Assembly: GCF_022698145.1 (NCBI RefSeq)
Contig: NZ_JALDAX010000004.1
Coordinates: 186,001 to 250,000, forward strand
DNA length: 64,000 bases
Source: Streptomyces spinosisporus
GTDB taxonomy: Bacteria; Actinomycetota; Actinomycetes; Streptomycetales; Streptomycetaceae
Reading direction: 5' to 3'
This document shows positions 52,812 through 62,093 of this stretch, one piece after another (position 1 is the first letter of the stretch; every line of letters begins with the position of its first letter). The position numbers and the translations under genes are program-made. A model generated the notes under the pieces. That model ran no database searches and had not been told where the DNA came from. It saw only the letters and a list, made by a program, of their open reading frames with translations.

Positions 52812-53693
52812 TCAGCGGCGCTTGCGCAGCGCCCGGGTGACGACGATCGCGGACGCGAGGGCGAGGGCCGCCGCGGGGGCCGCCCAGCGCAGGGGTGAGC
52901 CCGCGGCGGCCGACTGGGGCGCGGGGACCGGGGCGTAGCGGCCGCGGGGCGGGGCGTGGTCGACCTCCTCCGCGCTGCGGCCGATCATCGTGCGGCGGGC
53001 GTGGGCCGCCTCGGCGGGGGGCTCGGAGTCCTCGGTGAGGTCGCCGCCGCCCGCTCCCTTCGCAGCCCCGGCCCCGGCCTCGTGGTCGTCCTCGTCCTCG
53101 TCCTGTGCGAGCGGGTCCAGGGAGGGCGGGGGGACCTCGGTGTCGAAGACGGAGGTGTGCCCGGCGTCGGCCGCCTCCACTTCCTCTTCCGCGGCCGCGT
53201 CCTTCGACGCCTCCGGCGCCGAGTCCTTCGCGGCTTCCTGCTCCTTCGCGGCCTCCTGCGCGGGCTGTTCCGCCGCCAGCGCCCCGAGGCTCTCCGCGAA
53301 ACGGTTCAGCAGGCGCGTCGCGGCGGAGGCGACCTGCTCGGCCGGCATCTCGGTGAGACGGCCGTCCGCGGATGCCGTGCCCCCGAAGACCAGCCGGGAG
53401 CCGTCCTCCGTCTCCTCGACGCGCAGCGTGAGGGCGAGCTTGACCGAGCCGGTGCCGCGGGTCTCGGCGACATCGCCCTCGGCGGTGTACGAACCGTCCT
53501 CCCGCGCCACGACCCGCACGGTGCCCCGATAGGTGACGGAGTGGCTCCCGACGCGCACTTTCAGCCGCCCGGTGACGGGCTCCGCGCCCGCGTCCTGCTG
53601 GAGCCCGGGAACCGCACGCGCGACCTTTGCCTGGTCGGCGAGTGTCTCCTTCAGCCGCTGGGCCGGAACCGGAACGAACACCTCATGCTCCAT
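52812..53693 (-). CDS. CoxG/SRPBCC domain protein with C-terminal membrane anchor
   Basis: A 293-residue protein. The N-terminal SRPBCC fold matches CoxG-type proteins: MEHEVFVPVPAQRLKETLADQAKVARAVPGLQQD, ending near residue 135. A long acidic, Ala/Glu-rich linker of about 110 residues follows, then one C-terminal transmembrane helix (about 268-286) and a basic tail. SRPBCC proteins bind lipids or hydrophobic ligands. The ATG at 53693 puts the domain at the N-terminus. Same strand as the epimerase gene, 61 bp upstream. Confidence 0.82.
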   Translation of the reverse strand: MEHEVFVPVPAQRLKETLADQAKVARAVPGLQQDAGAEPVTGRLKVRVGSHSVTYRGTVRVVAREDGSYTAEGDVAETRGTGSVKLALTLRVEETEDGSRLVFGGTASADGRLTEMPAEQVASAATRLLNRFAESLGALAAEQPAQEAAKEQEAAKDSAPEASKDAAAEEEVEAADAGHTSVFDTEVPPPSLDPLAQDEDEDDHEAGAGAAKGAGGGDLTEDSEPPAEAAHARRTMIGRSAEEVDHAPPRGRYAPVPAPQSAAAGSPLRWAAPAAALALASAIVVTRALRKRR

Positions 53694-53798
53694 GTCACGC
53701 GAGCCTACCCACGAGGCCGGATCCTGCACCCCCGTTGGTCGAAAGTGACCGCGCGTCGGCCCGCCGGGGGCGTGTGCGTCGGCACGCCGGGGGCGTGT

Positions 53799-55430
53799 TC
53801 AGTACCGCGGGTGCACCAGGGTCGACGCCGGCAGGCCTGCGATGCGGGTGGCCCGCACGGCTGCGGCGTCGGCCGTCAGGCCCGGCTGGGTGAGGGTGCG
53901 CAGGCGCGGCTCGTGCGGATCCAGGCCGAGCCGGGGCGTGCGGTCCGCGGAGGCCAGGACGAAGCCCCAGTCGCGCGGGGCGCTGGACGCACCGGCGCTG
54001 CGGTCGGGCCCCGCGGCGAAGCCGGCCTCCCGGCCGCCGACGCGATAGGGCGCGGTGTGCAGGCCCGCGGCCCGCAGCGTCGCCTCGACCGTCCAGAACA
54101 CCCGCGGCCGGTCGGCGCACGGGCCCGCGTGCACCACCAGCCGGCCGCCGGGCGCGAGGGCGCGGCGGGCGAGGCCGTAGAACTCCTGGGAGTACAGCTT
54201 CGTGCTGGCCGTGATGCCCGGGTCGGGCAGGTCGGAGATCACCACGTCGTACGAGGAGGGGGGCATCGTGCGCAGCCGCCTGAAGGCGTCGTCGGTCGTC
54301 ACGCGCACGCGTGGGTCGTCGTAGACCCGGCCGTTCAGCTTCGACAGGGCCGGGTCGTGGCGGGCCAACCGCACGACCGCCGGGTCGAGTTCGACGATGT
54401 CCACGCTCTGCACGCCGGTGTGGCGCAGCACTTGGCGTGCGGCCAGTCCGTCGCCGCCGCCGAGGATCAGCACGCGCGCGTGCGGGCCGTTCATCGCGGG
54501 GTGCACCAGTGCTTCGTGGTACCGCAGTTCGTCGTGTCCGCTGACCCTGAGGCGGCCGTCGAGGAAGAGTTCGAGGGGGCGGCCGTGGGTGCCGCCGGTG
54601 AGGACGACCTCCTGGATGCCGGTCTGCAGCGCCACCCGCACGTCGTTGCCGTACACCGCGTGCCGTGCGGCCCGTTCGAAGTCGTCGACGAGGACGGCCG
54701 CGGCGGCGAGGAGGCCGAGGACGGTGAGGTTGGCGATCAGCAGCAGCCGGCGGGCGCGGCGGCTGAGGTCGCGGCGGAACAGGCCGAGGACGAGGGTGGC
54801 GCCCGCGAGCGCGTTGACCGCGCCGGTGATCAGGGCGCCGGTCAACTGGCCCAGGAGGGGCAGCAGAAGGAAGGGAAAGGCGAGTCCGCCGACGAGTGCG
54901 CCGACGTAGTCCGCCGCGAACAGGTCGGCGACCGCGCCGCCCGCGTCCTGGCGCCGGATGCGCTGGATCAGCTCCATGAGGAGGGGGACCTCGGCGCCGA
55001 TCAGCAGGCCGATCGTCAGGGAGAAGGCGACCAGCAGCCAGCGCGGACCCCACAGACCGCCCCAGTCGCCGGTCCAGGCGAAGACGGCGTACAGGGCCAT
55101 CGCGCTGCAGCCGCCGACGAGCGCGAGGATCGTCTCGATCGCGCCGAAGCCGGCCGCGGCCCGCCAGCGCAGCCGCTTCGCGGCGAGCGATCCGATGCCC
55201 ATCGCGAAGACCATGACCGACAGCACGACCGAGGCCTGGGTGACCGAGTCGCCGATCAAGTACGAGGCGAGGGCGACGAGTTCGAGTTCGTACACCAGTC
55301 CGCAGGCCGCGCAGACGAAGACGCACGACAGTACGAGGAACCGGCCGGTGTCCGGCTGCACGGGCAGCCGGGCCGGGCTCGCCCAGTCGGGCGGGGAGCC
55401 GGGTGGTGCCGGTGCGTGCGGTTCGATCAC
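53799..55430 (-). CDS. Membrane-embedded spermidine synthase-like protein
   Basis: A 543-residue protein with about seven transmembrane helices in residues 28-240 followed by an aminopropyltransferase-like domain: the nucleotide site [34 protein letters not shown], and the catalytic-type [19 protein letters not shown], plus [17 protein letters not shown]. Soluble spermidine synthases lack the helices. The usual N-terminal membrane addition and the linkage to DUF2617 recur in actinobacteria as I recall. The substrate may be a membrane or exported amine rather than putrescine; this is inference. Confidence 0.85.
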   Translation of the reverse strand: MIEPHAPAPPGSPPDWASPARLPVQPDTGRFLVLSCVFVCAACGLVYELELVALASYLIGDSVTQASVVLSVMVFAMGIGSLAAKRLRWRAAAGFGAIETILALVGGCSAMALYAVFAWTGDWGGLWGPRWLLVAFSLTIGLLIGAEVPLLMELIQRIRRQDAGGAVADLFAADYVGALVGGLAFPFLLLPLLGQLTGALITGAVNALAGATLVLGLFRRDLSRRARRLLLIANLTVLGLLAAAAVLVDDFERAARHAVYGNDVRVALQTGIQEVVLTGGTHGRPLELFLDGRLRVSGHDELRYHEALVHPAMNGPHARVLILGGGDGLAARQVLRHTGVQSVDIVELDPAVVRLARHDPALSKLNGRVYDDPRVRVTTDDAFRRLRTMPPSSYDVVISDLPDPGITASTKLYSQEFYGLARRALAPGGRLVVHAGPCADRPRVFWTVEATLRAAGLHTAPYRVGGREAGFAAGPDRSAGASSAPRDWGFVLASADRTPRLGLDPHEPRLRTLTQPGLTADAAAVRATRIAGLPASTLVHPRY

Positions 55431-55469
55431 GGTGCGACGTTACGTCACGGATGAGTCACGCCTCGTCAC

Positions 55470-55481
55470 CCACACGTGTGG
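55470..55481. promoter_or_regulatory. 12-bp perfect palindrome (CCACACGTGTGG) with GTCAC repeats
   Basis: CCACAC-GTGTGG lies 40 bp upstream of the spermidine-synthase-like start. Three direct GTCAC repeats (at 55444, 55455 and 55465) sit on its downstream side. Together they form a plausible control region. Confidence 0.45.
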
Positions 55482-55528
55482 AACTGTTCGCCCGTTGGGT
55501 GCCCCGTGTTTGAGGTCCCGGCCTCGGG

Positions 55529-56065
55529 TCAGGCGTCCGCCGGACTGAGCCGTGCCGCCGGCACCCGCACTCCCACCCGGGTCCGCGTCGCCACCAGCTG
55601 CCCGTCCTGCGGGTAGGCGTGCCAGGTCCGCCAGTGGACCTGGCCCTCGTGCCGCTGCACCAGCAGTGCGGTGAAGGCGTGCGGGCTGCCGGGGAAGACG
55701 CCCGCCAGGCCGTGCGGATGGTCGGAGACCAGCGCGAGCAGCTCCTGTGCACGGCCCGCGAACGACCCCGGTGAGAGCACCTCCACGCGGGCCGCGAACT
55801 CGTACTCCCAGTCACCCACCCGCTTGGCGACGCCGAGCGGGAGCGGGGTGCTGCTGCCGGAGATGCACGCCACCGTCTCCGAACACACGCCCCGCTCCTC
55901 CTCCAGGAGCACCTGGTGGGAGGCGCCGAGCAGTCTCAACTGCAGCTTTGCTCCGGCCAGTTCCAGATCGAGCGTGGCCAGTGCCGGAAGCGCCTCACGC
56001 CCGAGTGTCCAGGCGAGGTCGGCCGCGCGCGTGTCGGTGTACGAGGTGTTCAGGGTCGTGAGCAT
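55529..56065 (-). CDS. DUF2617 protein
   Basis: A 178-residue protein with the DUF2617 pattern: LDLELAGAKLQLRLLGASHQVLLEEER and the acidic WEYEFAARVEVLSPGSFAGRAQELLALV. Its association with a neighbouring spermidine-synthase-like gene and Gly/Cys peptides is recurrent. No catalytic motif is recognised. ATG 56065 (MLTTLNTSYTDTRAADLAW) is preferred over a longer start at 56122. Confidence 0.85.
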   Translation of the reverse strand: MLTTLNTSYTDTRAADLAWTLGREALPALATLDLELAGAKLQLRLLGASHQVLLEEERGVCSETVACISGSSTPLPLGVAKRVGDWEYEFAARVEVLSPGSFAGRAQELLALVSDHPHGLAGVFPGSPHAFTALLVQRHEGQVHWRTWHAYPQDGQLVATRTRVGVRVPAARLSPADA

Positions 56066-56371
56066 GGGTCGGCTCTCCGCTGGCACACAAAGAAAAGGAA
56101 GAGGTGTGGGGGTCCGGCACACCCCGGTGACTCCGGGGCGATCACCCGGGTCAGCCCAGTCGGGAGGTCAGAAGCACTGCGTGGGACGACCGAGGGGCTG
56201 TGCCGGTGATTTAGAGGGAATCATGAACGGTGGCGCCACCACAGCCTTTTTACCCAACTTCGTAGGGTTTCCATCCCTCAGAGGGCTTCACTGCTCAATT
56301 GTTCAACCACGGCGTGCGCCACGACCGCGTGGCGCACGCCGGTGTACCGGGCGGAGCTCAGCTGCCCCGTG
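56066..56371. other. 306-bp intergenic region with terminator and AT-rich stretch
   Basis: I see no gene here. Bases 56310-56341 hold a perfect terminator. The adjoining AT-rich run (about 56225-56305, with TTTTTACCC and CAATTGTTC) is a possible promoter zone for DUF2617. Confidence 0.5.
56310..56341 (-). terminator. Terminator of the Gly/Cys/His-tailed protein gene
   Basis: CGGCGTGCGCCAC pairs perfectly with GTGGCGCACGCCG (13 bp) around a 6-nt loop, 31 bp after the stop of the gene at 56372. Confidence 0.75.
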
Positions 56372-56647
56372 TCAGCTGCCTCCGCCACCGCATCCGCCGC
56401 CACCCCCGCAGGAGGAACCGCCCCCGCAGGACGAGCCGCCGCCGCAGGAGTGGTGACCCCCTCCGTGGTGCCCCCCGTCCCCGCCCGACGATCCGCCGTC
56501 ACCGGCCCACCAGCTGCCGCTGCCACCCGCGACGTACGATCCCCGCCGCCCCGCCGAACGGGACCTGCCCGAACCACCCTTGCGCACTGCTGACACGACG
56601 ACCGCCACGAACACGATCACGACCGCCGCCACGATGAAGCCGGTCAT
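56372..56647 (-). CDS. Small membrane protein with Gly/Cys/His-rich tail
   Basis: A 91-residue protein. A transmembrane helix occupies about residues 3-20 (GFIVAAVVIVFVAVVVSAV), followed by a basic RKGGSGRSRSAGRRG, then a tail made of Gly runs with HHGGGHHSCGGG and repeated GGGSSC units, ending in polyglycine. It has four cysteines and four or five histidines. The pattern could bind metal. AAGGAC lies about 10 nt before the ATG at 56647. It lies upstream of DUF2617 on the same strand but is separated from it by a terminator. Confidence 0.7.
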   Translation of the reverse strand: MTGFIVAAVVIVFVAVVVSAVRKGGSGRSRSAGRRGSYVAGGSGSWWAGDGGSSGGDGGHHGGGHHSCGGGSSCGGGSSCGGGGGCGGGGS

Positions 56648-56802
56648 GGCGTCACCGTCCTTTCGGTAGAACCGAAGCAGCCCCCCGTGGGCGCCTTGGT
56701 TGTTTGCGTGAGCTGTTTCTTGCGTGCCCGGGGGATTCCCGAACGCCGTCACGCCCAAAGCAGAGTTGAGGAAGTCCAGAGCTTCGGCGCAGGATGGCCC
56801 GC

Positions 56803-57996
56803 ATGACCTCCAGTAGCCGCCCCCTTCTCAACCGTCGACTCGCCGAGTTCGGGACGACGATCTTCGCCGAGATGTCGGCGCTGGCCGTGCGGACCGGTGC
56901 GATCAATCTGGGTCAGGGCTTTCCCGACACGGACGGGCCCGAGGAGGTCCGGGAGGCGGCGGTGCGGGCGCTGCGCGACGGGCGCGGCAACCAGTACCCG
57001 CCGGGCCCCGGCATCCCCGAGCTGCGCACCGCGATCGCCGCGCACCAGGAGCGGCGCTACGCGCTGGCGTACGACCCGGACACGGAGGTCCTGGTCACCG
57101 CGGGCGCCACCGAGGCCATCGCCGCGGCCCTGCTCGCGCTGGTGGAGCCCGGCGACGAGGTGATCGCCCTGGAGCCGTACTACGACTCGTACGCGGCCTG
57201 TATCGCGATGGCGGGCGGCACCCGTGTCCCGGTCACCCTGCGCCCGCACGTCGGCGAGGGCGCGAGCTCCTTCCGGCTGGATCTCGACGAACTGCGCGCC
57301 GCGGTGACGGACCGCACCCGGCTCCTGCTGCTCAACACCCCGCACAACCCCACCGGCACGGTCCTCAACCGCACCGAGCTCGCCGCGATCGCCGAGCTGG
57401 CCGTCGAGCGCGACCTGCTCGTCGTCACGGACGAGGTCTACGAGCATCTGGTCTTCGACGGCGAGCACGTGCCGCTCGCGACGTTCCCGGGCATGCGGGA
57501 GCGCACGGTCACCATCGGGTCGGCCGGCAAGACCTTCTCCTTCACCGGCTGGAAGGTGGGCTGGGTGACGGCCGCCCCGGCGCTGGTCACGGCCGTGCGC
57601 TCGGCGAAGCAGTTCCTGACCTATGTCTCGGCCGGGCCCTTTCAGTACGCCGTCGCCGAGGCGCTGGCGCTGCCCGACACGTACTTCACCGCCTTCCGCG
57701 AGGACATGCGGGCCAAGCGCGACGTGCTGGCCAAGGGCCTGACGGAAGCGGGCTTCGAGGTCTTCAGGACCGCGGGCACGTACTTCATCACCACCGACAT
57801 CCGCCCGCTCGGCGTAAGCGACGGCTTCGCCTTCTGCCGCGCCCTGCCCGAGCGGGCCGGCGTCGTCGCCATCCCGAACGCCGTGTTCTACGACCACCGC
57901 GACGAGGGCGCGCCCTTCGTACGGTTCGCGTTCTGCAAGCAGACCGGGGTGCTGGAGGAGGCGGCAGAACGGCTCCGCAGCGCATTCACGCGCTGA
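56803..57996 (+). CDS. Class I/II PLP-dependent aminotransferase
   Basis: A 397-residue aminotransferase of the aspartate/kynurenine aminotransferase fold. It has INLGQGFPDTDGPEEV, NQYPPGPGIPELRTAI, EPYYDSYAACIAMAGG, NTPHNPTGTVLNRTEL, the PLP pyridine-N contacting DEVYEHLVFDGEH, and the Schiff-base Lys in GSAGKTFSFTGWKVGW, then RFAFCKQTG. The closest family is the methionine/kynurenine aminotransferase type. A kynurenine role is possible given kynA and kynU some 9 kb away but not supported by operon context. ATG 56803 has CAGGA 8 nt upstream. Confidence 0.9.
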   Translation: MTSSSRPLLNRRLAEFGTTIFAEMSALAVRTGAINLGQGFPDTDGPEEVREAAVRALRDGRGNQYPPGPGIPELRTAIAAHQERRYALAYDPDTEVLVTAGATEAIAAALLALVEPGDEVIALEPYYDSYAACIAMAGGTRVPVTLRPHVGEGASSFRLDLDELRAAVTDRTRLLLLNTPHNPTGTVLNRTELAAIAELAVERDLLVVTDEVYEHLVFDGEHVPLATFPGMRERTVTIGSAGKTFSFTGWKVGWVTAAPALVTAVRSAKQFLTYVSAGPFQYAVAEALALPDTYFTAFREDMRAKRDVLAKGLTEAGFEVFRTAGTYFITTDIRPLGVSDGFAFCRALPERAGVVAIPNAVFYDHRDEGAPFVRFAFCKQTGVLEEAAERLRSAFTR

Positions 57997-58011
57997 CGGC
58001 CCCGCACGGCA

Positions 58012-58063
58012 AGAGCCCGGCCCCGGCACGCGACCGTGATGGTCGGTGCCCCGGCCGGGCTCT
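58012..58063. terminator. Bidirectional terminator between aminotransferase and YbjN genes
   Basis: AGAGCCCGGCC pairs with GGCCGGGCTCT, with further imperfect pairing inside, in the 74-bp gap between these convergent genes. Confidence 0.7.
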
Positions 58064-58070
58064 CGTTCGG

Positions 58071-58607
58071 CTACGCCTCGTCGTCGCCCTCGGGCTTCTC
58101 GTCCGCTTCGTTGACCTCCTGTTCGAGGCCGAGCTGCTCGACGAGCCACCGGTCGAACTCGATGGCCGCACGGACCCAGCTGACCGTGGAGGAGACGAAG
58201 TGCTCCAGGCTGACACCGGTGCCGATCAGCATCTGCGCCTCGCCGATCAGGCGGACGGTGCCGTCGTCGTGGGTGTGGCTGTAGACCTTGGGCCACAGCG
58301 TCCGCCGGTTCCAGTCGTCGATGGACTCCAGCAGCTGCGGCTTCTCGTCGATCTGGTGGGGCCGGTCGTAGAACGTCCGCACCGAGAAGACCTGCTGGTC
58401 ACCCTCACCACGGAACATGAAGTACGTACGGAACTGCTCCCACGGCGCCGCGAGGTCACCCTCGTCGTCGACGACGTACTTGAGCTCCATCTGGTCCAGG
58501 AGCTGCTTCACGAGGTCCTGATCCGGGACGACGGGGCCCGCCGGTCCGCCGGGCTGCGGCTCGGGCTGGCCCCCGAAGTTCGGAATCGAGGACGGGTCGA
58601 TGCTCAC
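58071..58607 (-). CDS. YbjN domain protein
   Basis: A 178-residue protein with the type III secretion chaperone-like YbjN fold: LVKQLLDQMELKYVVDDEGDLAAPW, QVFSVRTFYDRPHQIDEKPQLLESIDDWNRRTLWPKVYSHT and LIGTGVSLEHFVSSTVSWVRAAIEFDRWL. YbjN proteins are small regulatory or chaperone-like factors. An acidic tail follows. GTG 58607 is the start (VSIDPSSIPNF). Confidence 0.85.
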   Translation of the reverse strand: MSIDPSSIPNFGGQPEPQPGGPAGPVVPDQDLVKQLLDQMELKYVVDDEGDLAAPWEQFRTYFMFRGEGDQQVFSVRTFYDRPHQIDEKPQLLESIDDWNRRTLWPKVYSHTHDDGTVRLIGEAQMLIGTGVSLEHFVSSTVSWVRAAIEFDRWLVEQLGLEQEVNEADEKPEGDDEA

Positions 58608-58748
58608 CGTGATTTTCCCTTCGTACGGATTCAGTCATCCTCCCTCATCCGGGGAGGGGGGTGGCAAGCCCCGACGGCGCCTGTCGGCCCGGTCCTGGCA
58701 TGATCCGGTCAGCAGTGAAGGACGAGGTGTGCGACAAAGGGGGACCAC

Positions 58749-59255
58749 ATGAGCCGTTCACCGGACGAGCAGGTGGAGGAACCGGAGGCCGAGGGGAACG
58801 TCCGCGGCGGGACCAGATGGGGCGTGGTGCTCGGCATCCTCGTCCTGCCGACGCTGGTGGCGGCCGGTGCGCTGGTACTGCTGGGCCTGTGGCTGTTCAC
58901 GGACGACTCGGTCAGCACGGGCGTCGCCAAGGCCCCGTGCAAGCAGGCGCTGGCCTACGGCGGCGCGAAGGTGCCCAAGGGGGCGTACGACACCCTGTGC
59001 GAGGTCCGGTCGGACTCCGGCACGCGTTACACGGCCAGTTTCCGGATGCCGAGCGACGAGGTGGGCGGCTGGCTCACGACCACCTATCCGGGTGCACCCG
59101 AGCCGCGCGACCGGCACTGCTCCGAGTCGGTGATCGACCGCTGCCTCGACCTGGACCCGGGCGACATCTTTGGAGTCGATGCCGCCGTACGGCTGGAGTT
59201 CAGGGACGACGGGCCGGGCTGGACCCAGGTGCGGTTCTCGGCGAGCAGCGTGTAG
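58749..59255 (+). CDS. Single-pass membrane protein with extracytoplasmic domain
   Basis: A 168-residue protein: a cytoplasmic N-terminus of about 24 residues, a transmembrane helix at about 25-48 (WGVVLGILVLPTLVAAGALVLLGLWLF), and an extracellular region of about 115 residues with four Cys (APCKQA, DTLCEVR, RHCSESV, DRCLDLD). The pairs suggest disulfides. The ATG at 58749 has GGGGGA close upstream. Family not recognised. A strong terminator follows. Confidence 0.75.
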   Translation: MSRSPDEQVEEPEAEGNVRGGTRWGVVLGILVLPTLVAAGALVLLGLWLFTDDSVSTGVAKAPCKQALAYGGAKVPKGAYDTLCEVRSDSGTRYTASFRMPSDEVGGWLTTTYPGAPEPRDRHCSESVIDRCLDLDPGDIFGVDAAVRLEFRDDGPGWTQVRFSASSV

Positions 59256-59279
59256 CGGCGACAGCACGCCATGGCGGCG

Positions 59280-59321
59280 ACGTGGCTGCGGGCGGGGTAC
59301 GCACCCCGCCCGCAGCCACGT
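59280..59321. terminator. Bidirectional 19-bp terminator next to clpB
   Basis: ACGTGGCTGCGGGCGGGGT pairs perfectly with ACCCCGCCCGCAGCCACGT around the ACGC loop, between convergent genes. It is followed by two 18-bp direct copies of TCACAGCACGGCTC-type sequence near 59330-59365. Confidence 0.85.
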
Positions 59322-59360
59322 CACGTCACCTCACAGCACGGCTCGGCTTCACAGCACGGC

Positions 59361-61958
59361 TCAGAGCGTCTTGCCCGTCGCCGGGCCCACGATCAGACCG
59401 TCCCCGAAGGCGTCCACGCGGACCGTGTCGCCGTCCTTGACCTCGCCCGCGAGGATCTCCTTGGCGAGGCGGTCGCCGATGGCCGTCTGGACCAGGCGGC
59501 GCAGCGGTCGGGCGCCGTAGGCCGGGTCGTTGCCCTCGTCGGCGAGCCAGGCCAGCGCCTCGTCGGTGACCTCCAGGGTCAGCCGGCGCTCCGCCAGGCG
59601 CGCCGCGAGACGGCCGATCTGCAGCCGGGCGATCCGGCTCAGCTCGTCCTTCGTGAGCGCCGAGAAGACGACCAGGTCGTCGAGGCGGTTGAGGAACTCC
59701 GGCTTGAAGGACGTCCGGACGACCTCCAGGACCTGTTCCTTCTTCTCCTCCTCGCCGGTGAGCGGGTCGACCAGGAACTGACTGCCCAGGTTGGAGGTCA
59801 GCACCAGGATCGTGTTGCGGAAGTCGACCGTGCGGCCCTGGCCGTCGGTGAGGCGGCCGTCGTCCAGCACCTGCAGCAGGACGTCGAAGACCTCGGGATG
59901 GGCCTTCTCCACCTCGTCGAGCAGGACGACGCTGTACGGGCGCCTGCGCACGGCCTCGGTGAGCTGGCCGCCCTCCTCGTAGCCGACGTAGCCGGGCGGG
60001 GCGCCGACCAGGCGGGCCACGCTGTGCTTCTCGCCGTACTCCGACATGTCGATGCGGACCATCGCCCGCTCGTCGTCGAAGAGGAAGTCGGCGAGCGCCT
60101 TGGCCAGTTCGGTCTTGCCGACGCCCGTCGGGCCGAGGAAGAGGAAGGAGCCGGTCGGGCGGTCGGGGTCGGCGATGCCGGCCCGCGTGCGCCGCACCGC
60201 GTCGGACACCGCCTGCACGGCCTCCGACTGCCCGATCAGGCGCTTGCCGAGCTCCTCCTCCATCCGCAGCAGCTTCTGCGTCTCGCCCTCCATCAGGCGT
60301 CCGGCGGGGATGCCGGTCCAGGCGGCGACGACGTCCGCGATGTCGTCGGAGCCGACCTCCTCCTTGACCATGGTGTCCCGGGAGACCTCCTCCTCGGCCG
60401 CCGAGGCCTCCTCCAAATCCCTTTCCAGGGCCGGGATCTCGCCGTACAGCAGCTTGGAGGCGGTGTCGAAGTCGCCCTCGCGCTGGGCCCGTTCGGCCGT
60501 GCCGCGCAACTCGTCGAGCTTCTCCTTCAGTTCACCGACGCGGTTGAGGGACTGCTTCTCCTTCTCCCAGCGGGCGGTCAGGCCGCGCAGCTCCTCCTCC
60601 TTGTCGGCGCGGTCGCGGCGCAGCTTCTCCAGGCGGTCGCGGGAGGCCGGGTCGGTCTCCTTCTCCAGCGCCAGCTCCTCCATCCTGAACCGGTCGACGG
60701 CACGCTGGAGTTCGTCGATCTCGACGGGCGAGGAGTCGATCTCCATACGGAGCCGGGAGGCCGCCTCGTCGACCAGGTCGATGGCCTTGTCGGGCAGGAA
60801 GCGGGAGGTGATGTAGCGGTCGGAGAGGGTCGCGGAGGCCACCAGCGCGCTGTCGGCGATCTGCACCTTGTGGTGGGCCTCGTAGCGGCCCTTGAGCCCG
60901 CGCAGGATCGCGATGGTGTCCTCGACGCTCGGCTCGGCCACCAGCACCTGTTGGAAGCGGCGCTCCAGCGCCGGGTCCTTCTCGATGCGCTCGCGGTACT
61001 CGTCCAGCGTCGTCGCGCCGACCATGCGCAGCTCGCCGCGGGCCAGCATGGGCTTGAGCATGTTGCCCGCGTCCATGGCGGAGTCGCCGCCGGCGCCCGC
61101 GCCCACGACGGTGTGCAGCTCGTCGATGAAGGTGATGATCTGGCCGTCGGAGTCCTTGATCTCGGCCAGGACCGTCTTCAGGCGCTCCTCGAACTCGCCG
61201 CGGTACTTCGCGCCCGCGACCATCGCGCCGAGGTCCAGGGCGACCAGCCGCTTGTCGCGCAGGGACTCCGGCACGTCGCCCTTGACGATGCGCTGGGCCA
61301 GGCCCTCGACGACGGCGGTCTTGCCGACGCCGGGCTCGCCGATGAGGACGGGGTTGTTCTTGGTGCGGCGCGAGAGCACCTGCACGACGCGGCGGATCTC
61401 CTGGTCCCGGCCGATGACCGGGTCGAGCCGGCCCTCGCGCGCCGCGGCCGTGAAGTCCGTGCCGAACTTCTCCAGGGCCTTGTACTGGCCCTCCGGATCG
61501 GGTGTGGTCACCCGGCGTCCTCCCCTCGCCTTCTGGAAGGCCTCCTGCAGCTTCTTCGCACCGGCCCCCTGCCCGGACAGTACGTCACCGGCGGCGCCGC
61601 CCTTCGCGGCGATGCCGAGGAGCAGATGCTCGGTGGAGAGGTACTCGTCGCCGAGGTCCTTCGCGCGCTCACCGGCGTCCGCGATCACGGCGAGCAGCTC
61701 GCGGCTCGGCTGCGGGGGCGCGACGGTCGAGCCGGTCACGCTGGGCAGCCCGGCGAGGATCTTCTCCGCACCGGCGCGCACGGCCGCCTGGTCGGCGTCG
61801 ACGGCGGCCAGCAGGTCGGTGATGTTCTCGTTGTCCTGGCCCTGCAGCAGGGCCAGGAGCAGATGGGCGGGGGTGAGATCGGGGTGGCCCTCGGTCACGG
61901 CCCGCTGCTCGGCCGCCCTGATCGCGTCCCGGCTCCGGTTGGTCAGCTCGGCTTCCAC
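59361..61958 (-). CDS. clpB: ClpB disaggregase
   Basis: An 865-residue Hsp100 ATPase that works with DnaK to pull proteins out of aggregates. An N-terminal Clp-N repeat (to about 150) is followed by the first AAA+ module (Walker [11 protein letters not shown], Walker [14 protein letters not shown]), a long coiled-coil middle domain (about 400-520), the second AAA+ module (Walker [26 protein letters not shown]), and the ClpB C-terminal domain. The GTG at 61958 is the start. Upstream lies a HAIR operator, so it is under HspR heat-shock control. Confidence 0.97.
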   Translation of the reverse strand: MEAELTNRSRDAIRAAEQRAVTEGHPDLTPAHLLLALLQGQDNENITDLLAAVDADQAAVRAGAEKILAGLPSVTGSTVAPPQPSRELLAVIADAGERAKDLGDEYLSTEHLLLGIAAKGGAAGDVLSGQGAGAKKLQEAFQKARGGRRVTTPDPEGQYKALEKFGTDFTAAAREGRLDPVIGRDQEIRRVVQVLSRRTKNNPVLIGEPGVGKTAVVEGLAQRIVKGDVPESLRDKRLVALDLGAMVAGAKYRGEFEERLKTVLAEIKDSDGQIITFIDELHTVVGAGAGGDSAMDAGNMLKPMLARGELRMVGATTLDEYRERIEKDPALERRFQQVLVAEPSVEDTIAILRGLKGRYEAHHKVQIADSALVASATLSDRYITSRFLPDKAIDLVDEAASRLRMEIDSSPVEIDELQRAVDRFRMEELALEKETDPASRDRLEKLRRDRADKEEELRGLTARWEKEKQSLNRVGELKEKLDELRGTAERAQREGDFDTASKLLYGEIPALERDLEEASAAEEEVSRDTMVKEEVGSDDIADVVAAWTGIPAGRLMEGETQKLLRMEEELGKRLIGQSEAVQAVSDAVRRTRAGIADPDRPTGSFLFLGPTGVGKTELAKALADFLFDDERAMVRIDMSEYGEKHSVARLVGAPPGYVGYEEGGQLTEAVRRRPYSVVLLDEVEKAHPEVFDVLLQVLDDGRLTDGQGRTVDFRNTILVLTSNLGSQFLVDPLTGEEEKKEQVLEVVRTSFKPEFLNRLDDLVVFSALTKDELSRIARLQIGRLAARLAERRLTLEVTDEALAWLADEGNDPAYGARPLRRLVQTAIGDRLAKEILAGEVKDGDTVRVDAFGDGLIVGPATGKTL

Positions 61959-62009
61959 TGTCGCGTTCTCCTCCTGCTGATGTCAGCCGTCGGCCTCTAG
62001 TCTCCCAGT

Positions 62010-62024
62010 GCTGACTCAGTCAGC
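62010..62024. promoter_or_regulatory. 15-bp palindrome in the clpB leader
   Basis: GCTGACT-C-AGTCAGC lies between HAIR and the clpB start codon. It is additional to HAIR and not a known HspR element; it may be a second operator. Confidence 0.4.
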
Positions 62025-62033
62025 GTACACAAA

Positions 62034-62054
62034 GTTGAGTCTATTCCACTCAAG
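62034..62054 (-). promoter_or_regulatory. HAIR operator (HspR) upstream of clpB
   Basis: TTGAGT-N7-ACTCAA is present as GTTGAGT-CTATTCC-ACTCAAG, matching the HAIR consensus CTTGAGT-N7-ACTCAAG in 13 of 14 positions. It lies 76-96 bp upstream of the clpB GTG and overlaps a TTGAGT -35-like hexamer on the minus strand. Confidence 0.9.
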
Positions 62055-62093
62055 TCGACGCCCGCGAGGCCTCAGGGGCTAAGTTCCGGACTC

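Noticed and set aside
59271..62000. A 909-codon plus-strand frame opposite clpB.
   Set aside because: It mirrors clpB exactly and has no conserved motifs.
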